DNA from: Lepiota brunneoincarnata
Lineage: Eukaryota > Basidiomycota > Agaricomycetes > Agaricales > Agaricaceae
Direction: 5' to 3'
Assembly: GCA_023014365.1 (NCBI GenBank)
Contig: JAEBUN010000006.1
Coordinates: 62,001 to 126,000 of the forward strand
Length of the DNA stretch: 64,000 nucleotides
Under the pieces are notes generated by a model, which worked only from the letters and a program-made list of their open reading frames with translations, was not told where the DNA came from and did no database searches. Positions within the stretch are counted from its first letter, which is position 1; the number at the start of each line of letters is the position of its first letter. The translations under genes and the position numbers were made by a program. Shown piece by piece: positions 22,625 to 33,800 of this stretch.

Positions 22625-23215
22625 TGTAAGGGGAACTCTGGGTCATTGCTCACAACCTCAGATTTGGAATTCTGATCCCCAGACTCCCTCCCTTTGGAAT
22701 TCTAACCCTCAACCTCCCTGCATTTGGAAATGCAATCCCCAGCCCCTCTGCACTCAGAAATCTGATTCCCAGCTTCCCTATGCTTGGAAATCCAATTCCT
22801 GGCCTCCCTATGCTCAGAAATCTGACTCCCAGCCCTCCTGCATCTGGAAATCCAATTTCCAGCCTCCCCAGGCTCAGAAATCTGTCTTCCAGCACTCCAG
22901 TGCTCAGAATTCCCTCCTATACCCCTCCATTGCAGACATGAACCCTCACTGGCACATACAACTCTATCCCAAGCCCATTCCCAACTATACTCACTTTAGG
23001 CATCCCTGACACCTCACAGCCATTTATGTAGAGTAGATTACTCAACTTAGGCCTTACAGCAGGTAGTATAAGTAGTGTAGGTGAGCTTGGAGATATCTTA
23101 CTTGATTCTCTAAGGTTTTTCCCTGCTCAGGTATGTGCTTGGTAGAAGTCCAGAAATGAGACTAAGGTTTCTCTCTGCTCAGCCAATGCAACACAGCAAC
23201 CAGGTTGCCCTTATA
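22625..23215 (+). repeat. 3' LTR of chromovirus copy B
   Basis: 591 bp, TGTAAGGGGAACTCT to GCCCTTATA. The 30-bp array has about eight units here, against about six and five in the LTRs of copy A, and near its 3' end a CTAAGGTTTCTC...GCTCAG word is duplicated with about 30 bp between, which explains the extra length. Confidence 0.88.
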
Positions 23216-24366
23216 GGATAGAGAAAGAGTGTGGTTATGAGCTAACCACCCCTCACAGTGGGCTCCAAGTGCAAGGCTGCTTTGTGTTCCTGGGGGTAAA
23301 AGATGTATTTCATGTACCTATGTGGTACATCTTTTGTAGAGTCTACATATCCATGTTTCTACAAGAATTGGAAGTAAAAGGAGTGCTATGGTATGTAAAT
23401 GAGAGATCAAGAGTGTAAATGAGTGTGCAAGTGTAAGAAATTATGTATAAGATAAGGAAGAGATACAAGAGAGAGCCAAATTACTAATATACACTAGATA
23501 ATCATGACATCCTTGCATAGCTGAGAGGACATCCCTACAATATAATTGACTTGAGTAGTAGAAAGTGATCTCATAGCAGGGTAAGGTGGGTTGGGGGGTT
23601 GGGTTAGGCATGGGAAGTGAGCACCTGTATATATACATAATCCCACATAGTCACACAATTTTTATTTGCATCTATTTGATTGTATTAAACAAAATTATGT
23701 GATTACAGATGAGAGGTGCAAAACCCTTCTAATGCACTGAAAGTATTATTTAATTCACCACATTCCCAAAAAAGGAATATTATGTAAGTATAACTATACC
23801 AATCTGTAGATAAGATATAGGAGTATATATATTTAAAATATGAAGTCCCTAGCTTTAGTATCTCTAGAGCTATTCAAAGAATAACTGAAAACAAAAAAAA
23901 CAACAGAAGGGTTTTGATGCCTACTGTATGTATGTAGGGTGCATATTCTTCTTACCATACAGACCCTAATGGATTGTTGGAATTTTGGCATCATGTGAGC
24001 CTGTGTGACACATGTGATTTGAGATTATTTTATTGTTTATAAAACCTTATTGTTGTAGATATTATTTAAGTAGTCTACTCTGGTTGTATGTAGCCATCCA
24101 TTTGCTTCACAAGCTCACCAAGGCCAAATGAACATGCCACTGTTGCACACTTTCCAACATGGATTTTCAATTGTAACATGCACTTCCTGATATTCTGACT
24201 ATTTTGTTTGCAATATTGAACCAAAATGAAAAATATCTAACAAATATCTCAAGGTGGGACAACAAATGATATTTATATTATATCTACAGCTATGATATCC
24301 CTGTCTGATATTTTAACTTATAAATAAAGGATATCTCATGTTCGAATATGGTCATATGCCGGCAAT
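23216..24366. other. AT-rich spacer between transposon cluster and gene region
   Basis: About 1.15 kb of AT-rich DNA. I see no coding frame with exon signals, no RNA gene and no terminal repeats. It marks the change from the CpG-poor repeat cluster to DNA with normal CpG content. Confidence 0.6.
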
Positions 24367-25228
24367 GTGAACAGGCTCCTGTATCACGTGATATTCACGA
24401 GAACAATTCGAGGTGTCGATGGACAGAATGAGAATGGTTTGGAGACACCCATGACTATCTGGTCCGTAGACAACCATGTCCGTCACCCATGGTTCGACAA
24501 TACTCTCAGGAAGCGCAAACACTCGCCGCCGGATACTTCCTCTTCTAGCATCCTTGGGAGCTCGGATGAATCAGAGGCTGACGAACTCAGACCGATCAAA
24601 AGGCAACGGTGCAACGAACTAGAGCAGGGACTCGCGCATCTCTCACTAAAGCACCATAAGATGGATGGTAATCGGTATACGCAAGAACAGGTGCCAATGA
24701 CTGCTGCATACTTTGTGCAAGACCATAATTTGGAGGGGTCGTCTGTGATGGATACTGATGACAGGATGGATGATCGTGGGTCCGTTCTGCTTCCCAGTTC
24801 GGTAGAGGAACCAGAACTGGGCGTGCCAGAAATACCGATGACCAACTCATCCTGGTATGAGCCAGAGCCGGATCGTAAGCCTGTCACCATCGCGTTTACT
24901 CAAACGGTTGGAGTTCTGAACAAACCCCGTTCCTGGAATAGGTGTTGTCATCACAGACCTCGACTCTTTTGAATCAGAGGATGAAGAGAATCACCCAGGC
25001 TCCATGACGATCAACACACGTCTCCTCGAGCACATCAGGAAACAACAGTCACTCCTGACCGAGGCTCCAGGCAGGAGCCCACCCTCAACGAATCAGGCAC
25101 TTGTACTCTTCCGCCCTCTGCTGATGCCGATGGCTGCACTCAGAGAGCCGGACAAAACCACGCAGGACAAACAGGAGATTGATGCAGAGGGAGTTGGTGA
25201 TGCAATGGAGATTGAATTTGAACCTTGA
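24367..25228 (+). CDS. hypothetical acidic/polar protein, probably nuclear
   Basis: Two exons (24367-24874 and 24942-25228) with a 67-nt intron (GTAAGC...AATAG) give 264 aa. The intron choice restores a frame that continues as VVITDLDSFESEDEEN. The protein is low-complexity: an early RKRKHSPP run and PIKRQRC, both possible nuclear signals, then acidic stretches and a C-terminal EGVGDAMEIEFEP. No domain recognised. An internal ATG at 24451 (MTIWSVDN) could be the true start; the first 28 residues are unconvincing and may be upstream leader. It is the first gene next to the repeat cluster. The function is unknown. Confidence 0.6.
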
Positions 25229-25364
25229 ACACTTTGAAGCCTTTTGTAGGTTCAGTCACTGGCATGGTACAATAAGCTTTTGTTACAATTGATTCTGTTC
25301 GTAGTTTTACCAATCTAGTTAATCACATCAGATAAATCAAAATGGTAAATAACTTGGCCATAAG

Positions 25365-26695
25365 TTAGGATGTCGAAGGGCTGGTGCCAAATTGGACCAT
25401 TTCTTCTGTTCTTCTCTGCATTTCAGGGGTAGGACTGGAGGCCGTGGCGTCTGAGTTGTACATGTAGGTGTTTATATTTGAATGGTGGTGCCTGGCATGT
25501 GCATGGGGATGGGGGACATGGTGCATCTGAACTGGATAGGGAGGGCTGAGGGTGACAGAGGTGCCCTTGTCTTGTTGCTGCTGCTGTAGCTGTGGTTGCT
25601 CGGGATAGATGGTCATAGAAGGGGGAGTGGGCCTGGGTTGGGCTGGTGCAGCAGACATCGGAGGGGTAGGGACGGCGGAAGCGGGTGGTTGGGGCTGGGG
25701 CTGGGGCTGTGGGGAGGACTGAATGAGATGGTGGGAATGGGAAGATGGGAGGGCTATTGGAGGGCGATAGGCCATGCCGATAATTCCCATGGGATCTGAG
25801 GAAGGCTGATGGGACATGAAAGTATCATGCTCAGGAGCAGGACTGGCAGAGGAATCGTCTGGCTTTGGATCGTCGTCGTCAGGTTCATCGCCAGGTTCCT
25901 GCTCGACAGGAGCAGGGGGGTTGGAGGAGTTGGATGGTCCGGGATCCTCTGCGGCCGCCTGTTTTTGTGCGGCGATTTCCTCAGCTGTGAGAAAACGACC
26001 ACCAGGGCCCCTGGGACGACGCATGGCATGTTTGTGGCGGGACTCGTGAAGGTAGGGCTGGAAAGGCAGGTTAGTGGCGGGGAAAAAAGAGGAATATAAA
26101 GAAAAAGGCCAACCTTGCGCTGGCGGGAAAGACGATGGACCTCCTCGAGACGGGTACGAGCTACCCTACGCTTGAGTATGCGAAAGTACTGTTTAGCATT
26201 GACGTAGAGAGGCTCATCATCGATATTGGAGAGGTCAAGGGGACGATCCGAAGCCTGGGAGGGGGGCAGGGTGGATGACTGGGGCTGCGAGGGCGGTTGT
26301 TGGGTAGGAGGGGGGGACGGTGCGGCTGGGGTGGCGGGCTGGGGCTGCTGAGAGGAGGCGGAGGAGACAGGGGGTGGAGGATGTTGGTGAGAAAAGATGT
26401 CCTGGTTCTGGTAGAGAAAGGGATCAGTTTCTCTGAAGAAGGGACGGAAGAGCTGGTCGTTCTGGTTGATATGATGGAGGTGGTCAATATGGTGGTGGTG
26501 CTGGTGGTCGACGTTGTGGGGGTGATGCTGGTGCTGGTGTTGATGATGAATCTCGTGGATGTGGTGTGGATTGTGGATGTGGATGTGAGCTGGCTGGTGG
26601 ATATTGTGCTGTCCGGCGTTCTGCTGCAGCTGTTGCTGTTGCTGCTGCTGCTGCTGCTGGACGGTGCTAACGTCGTGGAGGACTGATTGCTCCAT
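25365..26695 (-). CDS. HAP2: CCAAT-binding factor subunit HAP2 (NF-YA)
   Basis: Two exons (26695-26114 and 26057-25365; 56-nt intron) give 424 aa. The conserved NF-YA core spans the intron: [17 protein letters not shown] (subunit-association helix), then [22 protein letters not shown] and RGPGGRFLT (DNA-binding part). HAP2 joins HAP3/HAP5 to bind CCAAT boxes and activates respiratory and other genes. The N-terminus is rich in Gln and His repeats and the C-terminus in Pro/Gln, as in activators. The usual QYHRI is QYFRI; I believe that this is common in basidiomycetes. It shares an 88-bp divergent promoter with the SARNP-like gene. Confidence 0.95.
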
Positions 26696-26704
26696 TGATG
26701 CTTG

Positions 26705-26715
26705 TTCTCATTGGC
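26705..26715 (-). promoter_or_regulatory. CCAAT box in the HAP2/SARNP divergent promoter
   Basis: On the minus strand the sequence reads AGCCAATGA, a full match to the NF-Y consensus RRCCAATSR. It lies about 15 nt upstream of the HAP2 start codon and about 70 nt upstream of the SARNP-like start. Binding by the HAP complex, hence feedback on HAP2, is inference. Confidence 0.45.
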
Positions 26716-26783
26716 TGAATTTCACAAACATATAATCAACTATGTACATATGTCACCCACGGTCACGTCACCTCTGTCACTCT

Positions 26784-27541
26784 ATGCACGACGCTCTCTA
26801 CGCCCTCAAGGTCCCCGACCTCAAACGCGTCCTCCATGATGCCGCAATCTCTGTTCCTACCCGCACTCCAAAGGCTGATCTTGTCGCACGCATCCTTGCC
26901 TCTGAAGCGGCACAGGCTGCCTATCTGGCACTCTACCCTGACCAAGCACCAACACCAACACCAACACCAGCAGCACCAGCCTCACCCCCAGCACCATCTT
27001 TAGTCGAATCCATTCCAACTCCAGCGCCAGTCCCATCTTCTACACCGCTGGCCACCACTCCGGCACACCAGACCCCCGAGGTCGTTCCAGCACTTACCCC
27101 GACCAACTCAACCCCCATCCAGCCCATCGAGTCCGATAGTTCCTCTCCAGAGAATGTAGAACTCGAAAAACGCAGAGCCCGTGCCGCTCGCTTCGGCATC
27201 CCCCTCGTTGAACCCGCTACCAAACGTCAAAGGACGGGCCCGCCCCCGTCCGACGTGCGTGCTCTTCCTCCGGCTGCCTCACCCACACACTCAACTCGCT
27301 CACTTCCCTCCCCTAGGATCCTGAAAGACGCAAGGCACGTGCTCAGCGCTTTGGCGTCAATTCCACTGCCATGACTCCTCTTGTCGACTCTGAAGAACAG
27401 GAGCGACGCAGAAGGCGCGCAGAACGCTTTGGCCTAAAAGTCCTCGTACGTCCCTTCTCCCCCCCCCCCCCCCCTCTCTTCCCCTTTTCCCAACCTTCCC
27501 TTAATGTCAGCTAACCCCACCTCTAGGGCGCTTCTTCCTGA
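26784..27541 (+). CDS. SAP-domain protein, SARNP/Tho1-like
   Basis: Three exons (26784-27254, 27317-27445, 27527-27541) close in frame at 204 aa. The SAP motif is near the N-terminus (residues 3-35, LYALKVPDLKRVLHDA, then KADLVARIL). Two C-terminal repeats of the form ERRKARAQRFG and ERRRRRAERFG (with an earlier EKRRARAARFG) are the hallmark of SARNP/CIP29/Tho1, an RNA-binding protein linked to TREX mRNA export. A Pro/Thr/Ala-rich linker lies between. The second intron has a long C tract (27459-27474). The last exon would be only 15 nt (GASS stop), which needs transcript support. The start at 26784 is chosen because translation then begins directly at the SAP motif. Confidence 0.85.
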
Positions 27542-27651
27542 CCATTACTTTGAGCTACCGATGTACCAATTTCTTGATACCCAATATATCTGTTGTCTTT
27601 CTTTGAGCCAAATCGAATCTCAGGGTCACACCTCGAAAAGGCAAGCTCCTT

Positions 27652-29077
27652 GTGCGCACCCTCAAATTACAGCTACATAGTACTGCCATGTCCTCCACCA
27701 CAAAGTACACCGACATGGGCTGGCCAGAGGAAGATGCCCTCTGGAAGTACAAGTCCCTTGCAGAGCCCCTCCTCACATCTGAGCTTACCCGGCTCGCCTT
27801 TGCCAAATCCATCGGCGACACAGACTGCGTCTCCCTCCAGCCCTGTCCCAACCCGGACAGCGCCAACCAGGATCGTTACGCAGTCCAAGATTGGCAGCTC
27901 TCCGACGGCCTCTGGTCCTTTCGTGCTGTTTTTGATGGTGGGTCCCTATCCACACATCCACACAACTACCCAATACCCGCCCCTCTCATAGGCCATGCGG
28001 GTCACGCCACCGTGGACTATGCAGTCGAAACTTTGCCAGGCCTAGTTAAGCAGAAGCTAGAAGCCACACTCTTCCGTGACCCCATTTCTATTTCCCAGCT
28101 CCTCACAAATGCAGTGGTGGAATTTGACGACTGCATCGCCCAGGACCTCCTCTGCATACTCCCCGATACCCAAACCATCGCTCAGATGTCAGATGACCAG
28201 GTGCGCGAGATGATCGACGACCTCGAGAGCTCACAAGATCATATCGAGCTCTTGAAGCGATGCATGCACGGCAGCACAGCTCTGATTGTCCTGCTCGACC
28301 CTCCAAAGCATAATCTCTGGGTAGCCAGCCTGGGAGATTGCCAGGCAGGTGCGGCGTTAAAGATCAATCCAGGCCATTGACCATCGTTGATTGCTTCGCG
28401 ACTAGCACTCGGAAGAAAGGATCACCTGGGCAAATGGTCTGCCTCTCTGCTCAGCGCGTTTCATAATGGACGCGATGAAGCGGAGGCCCTGCGCATCCGC
28501 CAGGAGCATCCAGATGAGAGCGAATGCATCTATAATCACCGAGTTCTGGGCGCAATCGCCGTGACAAGGGGTTAGTTACTACCATTTTGGACAATCCCAA
28601 GGCCCTGATAGCCACCCCATAGCCCTCGGTGATCACGAATTCAAACTTCCCCCCATCTTCACCGAGCGCGTGTTTGCACGCACCAATCCGGGCTTCAAAT
28701 TCTCTGCAACCAATCTGAGAGACTTTCTTGTCCGTAATCGCACGCCTCCTTACCTCTCCAGTCGCCCTCAAGTTCGACACGCGGACCTCTCGGATCGCGG
28801 GCAATATCAAGAGACACGGGTCATCCTGTGTTCCGATGGTCTCCCTGACCTCTACTTCGAAGAACACGCAACCCTTACGTTGGACCAATTGCCCGAGGTT
28901 TGGTTCTATGCACTGGATAATCGTGACCGATCGCTGGCAGCCTATAATAATCTCGCCCTAGCGCTCATCCGCCACGCCCTCGGAGGAGGCGACACAGAAA
29001 AGGTGTCTAGGAATCTCACGGTAGAAATGGCATTCAGGTGGATGGACGACACGACGATTCTGGTGCAGCAGGTCTAG
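27652..29077 (+). CDS. PP2C-family protein phosphatase
   Basis: Four exons (27652-27937, 27992-28348, 28406-28570, 28623-29077) close in frame at 420 aa. PP2C motifs: ANQDRYAV, FDGHAGH (metal-binding Asp-Gly, split by intron 1), GSTALIVLLD, LWVASLGDCQA, AVTRALGDHEFK, SDGLPD, and a C-terminal WMDDTTILV. These Asp residues bind the two metal ions for Ser/Thr dephosphorylation. The layout resembles mitochondrial pyruvate dehydrogenase phosphatases, but the substrate cannot be told. ATG 27688 (MSSTTKYTDMG) is an alternative start 12 codons in. Each intron removal is required: the unspliced frame has stops in introns 2 and 3. Confidence 0.92.
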
Positions 29078-29158
29078 ATAGTAGCCTTATTTGTCATTGA
29101 CTTTGGAAATAAATACCAGAACCATCTAGCAGGTGGCTCGCATTAATCTCTTCCACCA

Positions 29159-30647
29159 ATGGCTCAGTCATCGCTCAATAACAACCAGCACCTCTACACT
29201 TGTCTTTCATGCTCCATTGTATTCCTCTCACCGGAGGAGCAACGTAAGTTTTTATCTGATTCACCTCCTCTCAAGTGACTTGACAAGTCCCAAGGCGGCC
29301 ACTACAAGTCCGACCACCATAGGTACAACATGAAGCGTCGCGTATCTGGATTACCTCCTGTCAGTGTCTCTATATTCAATCAAAAGGTCCTCGATCGCAA
29401 GTCAGAAACTGCGATCATGACCTCTCACAGAGGATCAGTTTGCGAAGTGTGCAAGTCAGTCAGTCAGCACTCTCCACTACCCCCAATTTTTCTAATAGTG
29501 CCGCCTCAGCAAAGCGTACATGACTGAAACATCATACCGCTCTCATCTTCAATCCAAAAAGCACAAAGAGAAAGAGGCCAACCCAAAGATCTCACCCAGA
29601 ACCCACCAGACACCCACAGGGAAGCCCGAGCCTAGCACAACGCTAAGCAACATAGAGAAAAAGCTGGCAGGCCTTGTTGTGGACGAAGAGGCAACAGAAG
29701 AAGAAATAAATCATACCATCGACGAGAAAATTGCAGCAGCTAGAGCCCGTCTCTCCCCATCTCACTGCCTCTTCTGTCCTCACCAGTCCGCCGACCTGGA
29801 TGACAACCTCATCCACATGTCGACCGTCCATTCCTTTTTTATTCCCGATTCTGAATATCTCGTCGACATCACAGGGCTCATCTCTTACCTCGGCGAAAAG
29901 ATCGCTGTCGGGAACGTCTGCATATACTGCAACGGAAAGGGCAAGGAATTTCGAACATTGGACGCCGTCCGCAAGCACATGGTTGATAAGTCCCACTGCA
30001 AGGTTGCGTACGACACAGAGGATGAGAGATTAGAGGTTTCCGACTATTACGACTTCCGCAATTCATACCCCGGCCCACGGCTCAAAAACGCTTTATCTGA
30101 TGATAATGGAGAGTGGGAGGATGTTGATGACGAAGGCGCTGATCTGGACGAGGTGGATGAAATCGTAGATGAGGAAGTGGGTGACGGGGATGGCGACGAG
30201 ATGCCCGACAATCAATTAACGTATGGTGACTCGCATCTTGAGCTCGTCTTGCCCTCCGGGGTGCGCATCGGACACCGTTCAATGAGACGATATTTCGCCC
30301 AATCATTTTCTACTGCCCCCCGAGGAGGCAAAATAGAGGACCCCAACTCCGGCGCCGCTCTCGTCCGCTGTCTGCGAGCAAACAAAAAATCTGCCCTGGT
30401 TCCACGGAAAGGAGGTTTTGGAGCATACGGTAGCGGGACAGACGTCGTTAAAGCGCGAAATTCGGGTGAGGCCCGGGAGGCTAGCCGTCACGTTCGCGAG
30501 TTCCGCGATCAACGACGGCGGGAAGACTTCAAGACTAAAGTCGCTTTCATTCACAATCACCAGAAACACTATAGAGATCCTCGTGCGTTCCTCTCCTTTT
30601 CCTTGCGTGTCCCACCGCTGAGAGTGTGCTCACCAGTTCTACAATGA
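29159..30647 (+). CDS. REI1: cytosolic 60S biogenesis factor REI1/REH1 (ZNF622)
   Basis: Four exons (29159-29243, 29295-29454, 29510-30582, 30637-30647) give 442 aa. C2H2 zinc fingers: CLSCSIVF...HYKSDHHRYNMKRR at the N-terminus, CEVCNKAYMTETSYRSHL-SKKHK next, then CLFCPHQS and CIYCNGKGK...HM-DKSHC in the middle. The acidic stretch and C-terminal NHQKHYRDPLLQ are typical of the family. REI1 acts late in cytoplasmic 60S maturation, in recycling of Arx1. Intron 3 is 54 nt and free of stops, so the frame also reads through it, but only the spliced form gives the conserved DPLLQ end. The acceptor of intron 2 at 29509 was chosen because the nearer AG gives an early stop. Confidence 0.95.
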
Positions 30648-30857
30648 TTGTCATAATAAACTTTTGTCGTAGCCTTTTTTTGTTGCTTGGCAAGGCCGAT
30701 TTTTTGTGTCGCGTAGGAACCATGATATTCATGAGAGCAGACAGGGTGACTATGAATAACGTTACGACCGACCATAAAGATGATAAATTCAATAGGGTAT
30801 ATAAGTTATGTTCGGAATACGTGGAAACGATACGAGCGGGATATGAATCATTCGCGT

Positions 30858-33800
30858 CTAGTATAAATATGCTGCGGGAACTATGCCCTCACGCCCCGTC
30901 CTGAGATCCCGAGCGTACCACCATCTACCGGCCGAGGATGAGCATGGTGCTTATGTAGTTATAGCACAGAAAACTTACGCATGGTCTTTGTCATCCAGTA
31001 TCTCGATTTCTGCTCCAGCTTGCAGGGGCAGCTCGCCCTCACCATCGGGAACAAAATCATATCTAACGTGGGCGATTCGGCTGCTCTCTTCCGGCAAGAG
31101 CCCACCGATCACCTCAGATGGTGTTTCCGCTCGGAGGTAGTTACTAGCATCCGGCCCGAATGGATCGTGGTCTCCCTCCCCGGTTAACTTGTCTTCCTTG
31201 CCAGTGTTGTGGTTGCTGAATGGACTAGTTCCCAGGATGGCCGTGCGCGTGGCTGCGTTGATATGTTCAAGGAGCGAAGAGGGGCGATGCTGGGTCGAAT
31301 CGTCGTCGTCGGTCACATCGTATTTGAGCTTGTCGTCGCGGCGAGAAAAAAGAGTCCAGAGGATGCCGATCAGTGCCAGAAGGAAAACGACACCAGCAGC
31401 GATGGCAATAGAGATGAGAATAACGATTCCAGTTGCTAAGAATTCTATGGTATGACACTATGAGTGCAGGAAACTTCAAAGGCGCAAAAAGAAACGTACT
31501 GCGTTGGGCAAAGCTGAACTTCGCGAATGAGTGGAACAGAGATGCCACGAAGCCAGGCTGTCCATTTACAGCAGTCGCCGCAATATATGGAATAAAGGTC
31601 TGGCCATCGTAAAGCACAGAAGAGGCATTGCCATAACTGGGGTCAACCAAAGCTCCAGACATCAACAGCATGCGATCGGGTTCAATGACACCCCGTCCCG
31701 TATGCGTATCTTGAAGCGGTACCATCGTGAGCTGTAAGACAGAAGTGTCCGCATCCAGATTGGAACCTACAATTATTTATTCAGAATCTGTTAACCAACA
31801 GAAGGTGATCATCAGCTTACCGAGCGTCGACCAGTTGGCACCATTCCAAAATGACAGGAAAGAGGTAGAACCATCAGAGGCCCTGTAAATATTAAGCGTA
31901 CAGAATGGCAGAAAACGGGGATTATGTACCTCCCGGCAGCAAAGATGCTGCTCCCATTACCGCCATTAACTTCAAGAGCTGTGACAGGGCCAGGAACGTC
32001 CGAGCCGGTGCCCATTACCGACCAGGTGGAGTTCACAATATCAAACTGAGCCACACTTGCAGCGACCCCGCCCCCAACAATGAGGGAGCCTCCTGCAACA
32101 AGAAATTCTTGATTGTCCTGAATAGACGTAAATGTGTTAAAATATCACTGCATCACTTTTAGTACTCACTCCAGCATAAGCAACAGTGGCAACTTGACCT
32201 TGAACGCCGGCTCCAGGTGCATTCCATTGGTTACTGCTCGTATCATAGACACAAACAGCCTCACAGCGGAGTGATCCAGCCCGAACGAACGTACCAGCGA
32301 CGAAGATCTTGTTCGTCTGAGACGCAGGTTTTGTGATGGATCGGACTGCAACCGCAGATGCACCATCACCGGGCTGCAATGGCTGTGGGTTACTGGAATC
32401 CCATTGCTTGTTAGCAAGGTCGTAGATGGCGAACCCATTGGCATTAGTCCCAGGAATCGTAAATTCGCCGCCGACATAGAGGCGGTTGTTGTCAACCACC
32501 AAGGTACGAACAGTTCCGTTTACTTGTGCACCGGCCAAGCCAGAGGAAGAGCCACCCTTGGCATCATATAGGAGAATACCTGTGATAGTGGCACCACTAT
32601 CGGACACATGAGTAAAGTTGCCTCCGAGAATTGTAACCTCCGTGGAGGATGATGCGTTAGTCCAGAAGACACCCGCCAGAACCGCCGGACCAGGAGTTGG
32701 GGGTGGAGAAGGCAGAGCTGCGTTAGGCTGCACGGGTACTTGCCGGGTGAAGAGGCGACGATGAAATACCATGTGGTTGATCCAGGCTGAGCGAGCAATG
32801 GGTGATCGACGACGGTTGGAAGGAGGGGTATTGTTAGAAATGCCAACTTTTGACAACGCAACCTGGACAGGGTTAACTTGCGGTCCACTCTCGTTGCCGT
32901 TCTGAAGCATAACAATCCCAGTGGCACCAAATTTCCTGGAACTAACAACATTACCTGCAAGCCACTGCTGTGATGTCCCATTGTTGATGAATGTCATGTC
33001 GCCAAAAACGAAGCCCCCACTACCCATCCAAGCGCTGAGCGCGGTGCTCCAAACAGCAACGCCAGATACGTCAACATCACCTGCAGAAGTGAAGGAACCG
33101 ACAACCTGGATGTCTCCATTGGTGGAGCTCAAGCCAGTTACTCGCCCATCGACACCAGAACCCAGTGGGATCCAATTATTCCGGAGAATGTCGTACGCGG
33201 CTATGGCTCGCAGACGTCCACCGGTTGTGCCTGCAACCGTGTCACGGAATGTACCACCAACATAGAGCCTATTTTGATCCACCATCAAAGCCGACACCGA
33301 CCCATCTAGACCGCCGTCTGCAACGGATACCAGTGCACCGTTTTTGAACAGCACGATGTTGGAGGCACCAGAAGCAGAGCCCGATGAGATGCGAAAGCTG
33401 CCACCAAGAAAAATGGCACCGGAGGGATGGTAGGCAACCGCTGTGATGTTTACCACATTAAGCTGATCGGGAAGGACACTGCTGAATAGCTGAGCACCGA
33501 TATTGTCAAGGAAAGTGAAGGTAGAATTAGGGAGGACCTGGGTGGCATCGAGGGAATTGCTGCTAGTAGCCGCAGAACGCGGCCACTCGAAAAACCCAAA
33601 AGCACGTTGCGAGCCCTGTAAAGGGTTGGATGAAGAATTGCGGCTATCGGATGATGAAAAGTTGACAGATTTGAGGACCAACTGTACTCGATCGGCTACT
33701 ATCTCATATCTACCTCCCTGGCCGGAGCCTTCAGGTTCATCAGCGAGAGCCATAGTGATAGTCGTAACAAATTCAGGAGTGGAGGGGACGATGGGTCCGC

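Larger units (their letters stand above)
20390..23215 (+). mobile_element. chromovirus copy B, 5'-truncated
   Basis: Second copy of the chromovirus A family starting in RNase H (the homologue of about 12700) and running through the integrase and chromodomain (22362-22520; LQFLVKWKDF) into an LTR at 22625-23215. It lacks the 1.2-kb integrase insertion of copy A and is interrupted by a solo LTR at 20856-21176. It has many stops and shifts and almost no CpG. An indel near 22550 puts the end of pol in frame with the LTR repeat array, giving one frame over 22245-23009. Confidence 0.88.

Noticed and set aside
26297..26686. Plus-strand ORF rich in Gly, Val and Leu over the HAP2 gene
   Set aside because: It is the complement of Gln/His/Pro codon repeats in HAP2; no exon signals or known motifs.
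30583..30636. REI1 frame read through without splicing the last intron
   Set aside because: The intron is 54 nt without a stop, so both frames end at the same codon, but only the spliced form gives the family C-terminus DPLLQ and the site has a good GT-AG pair.
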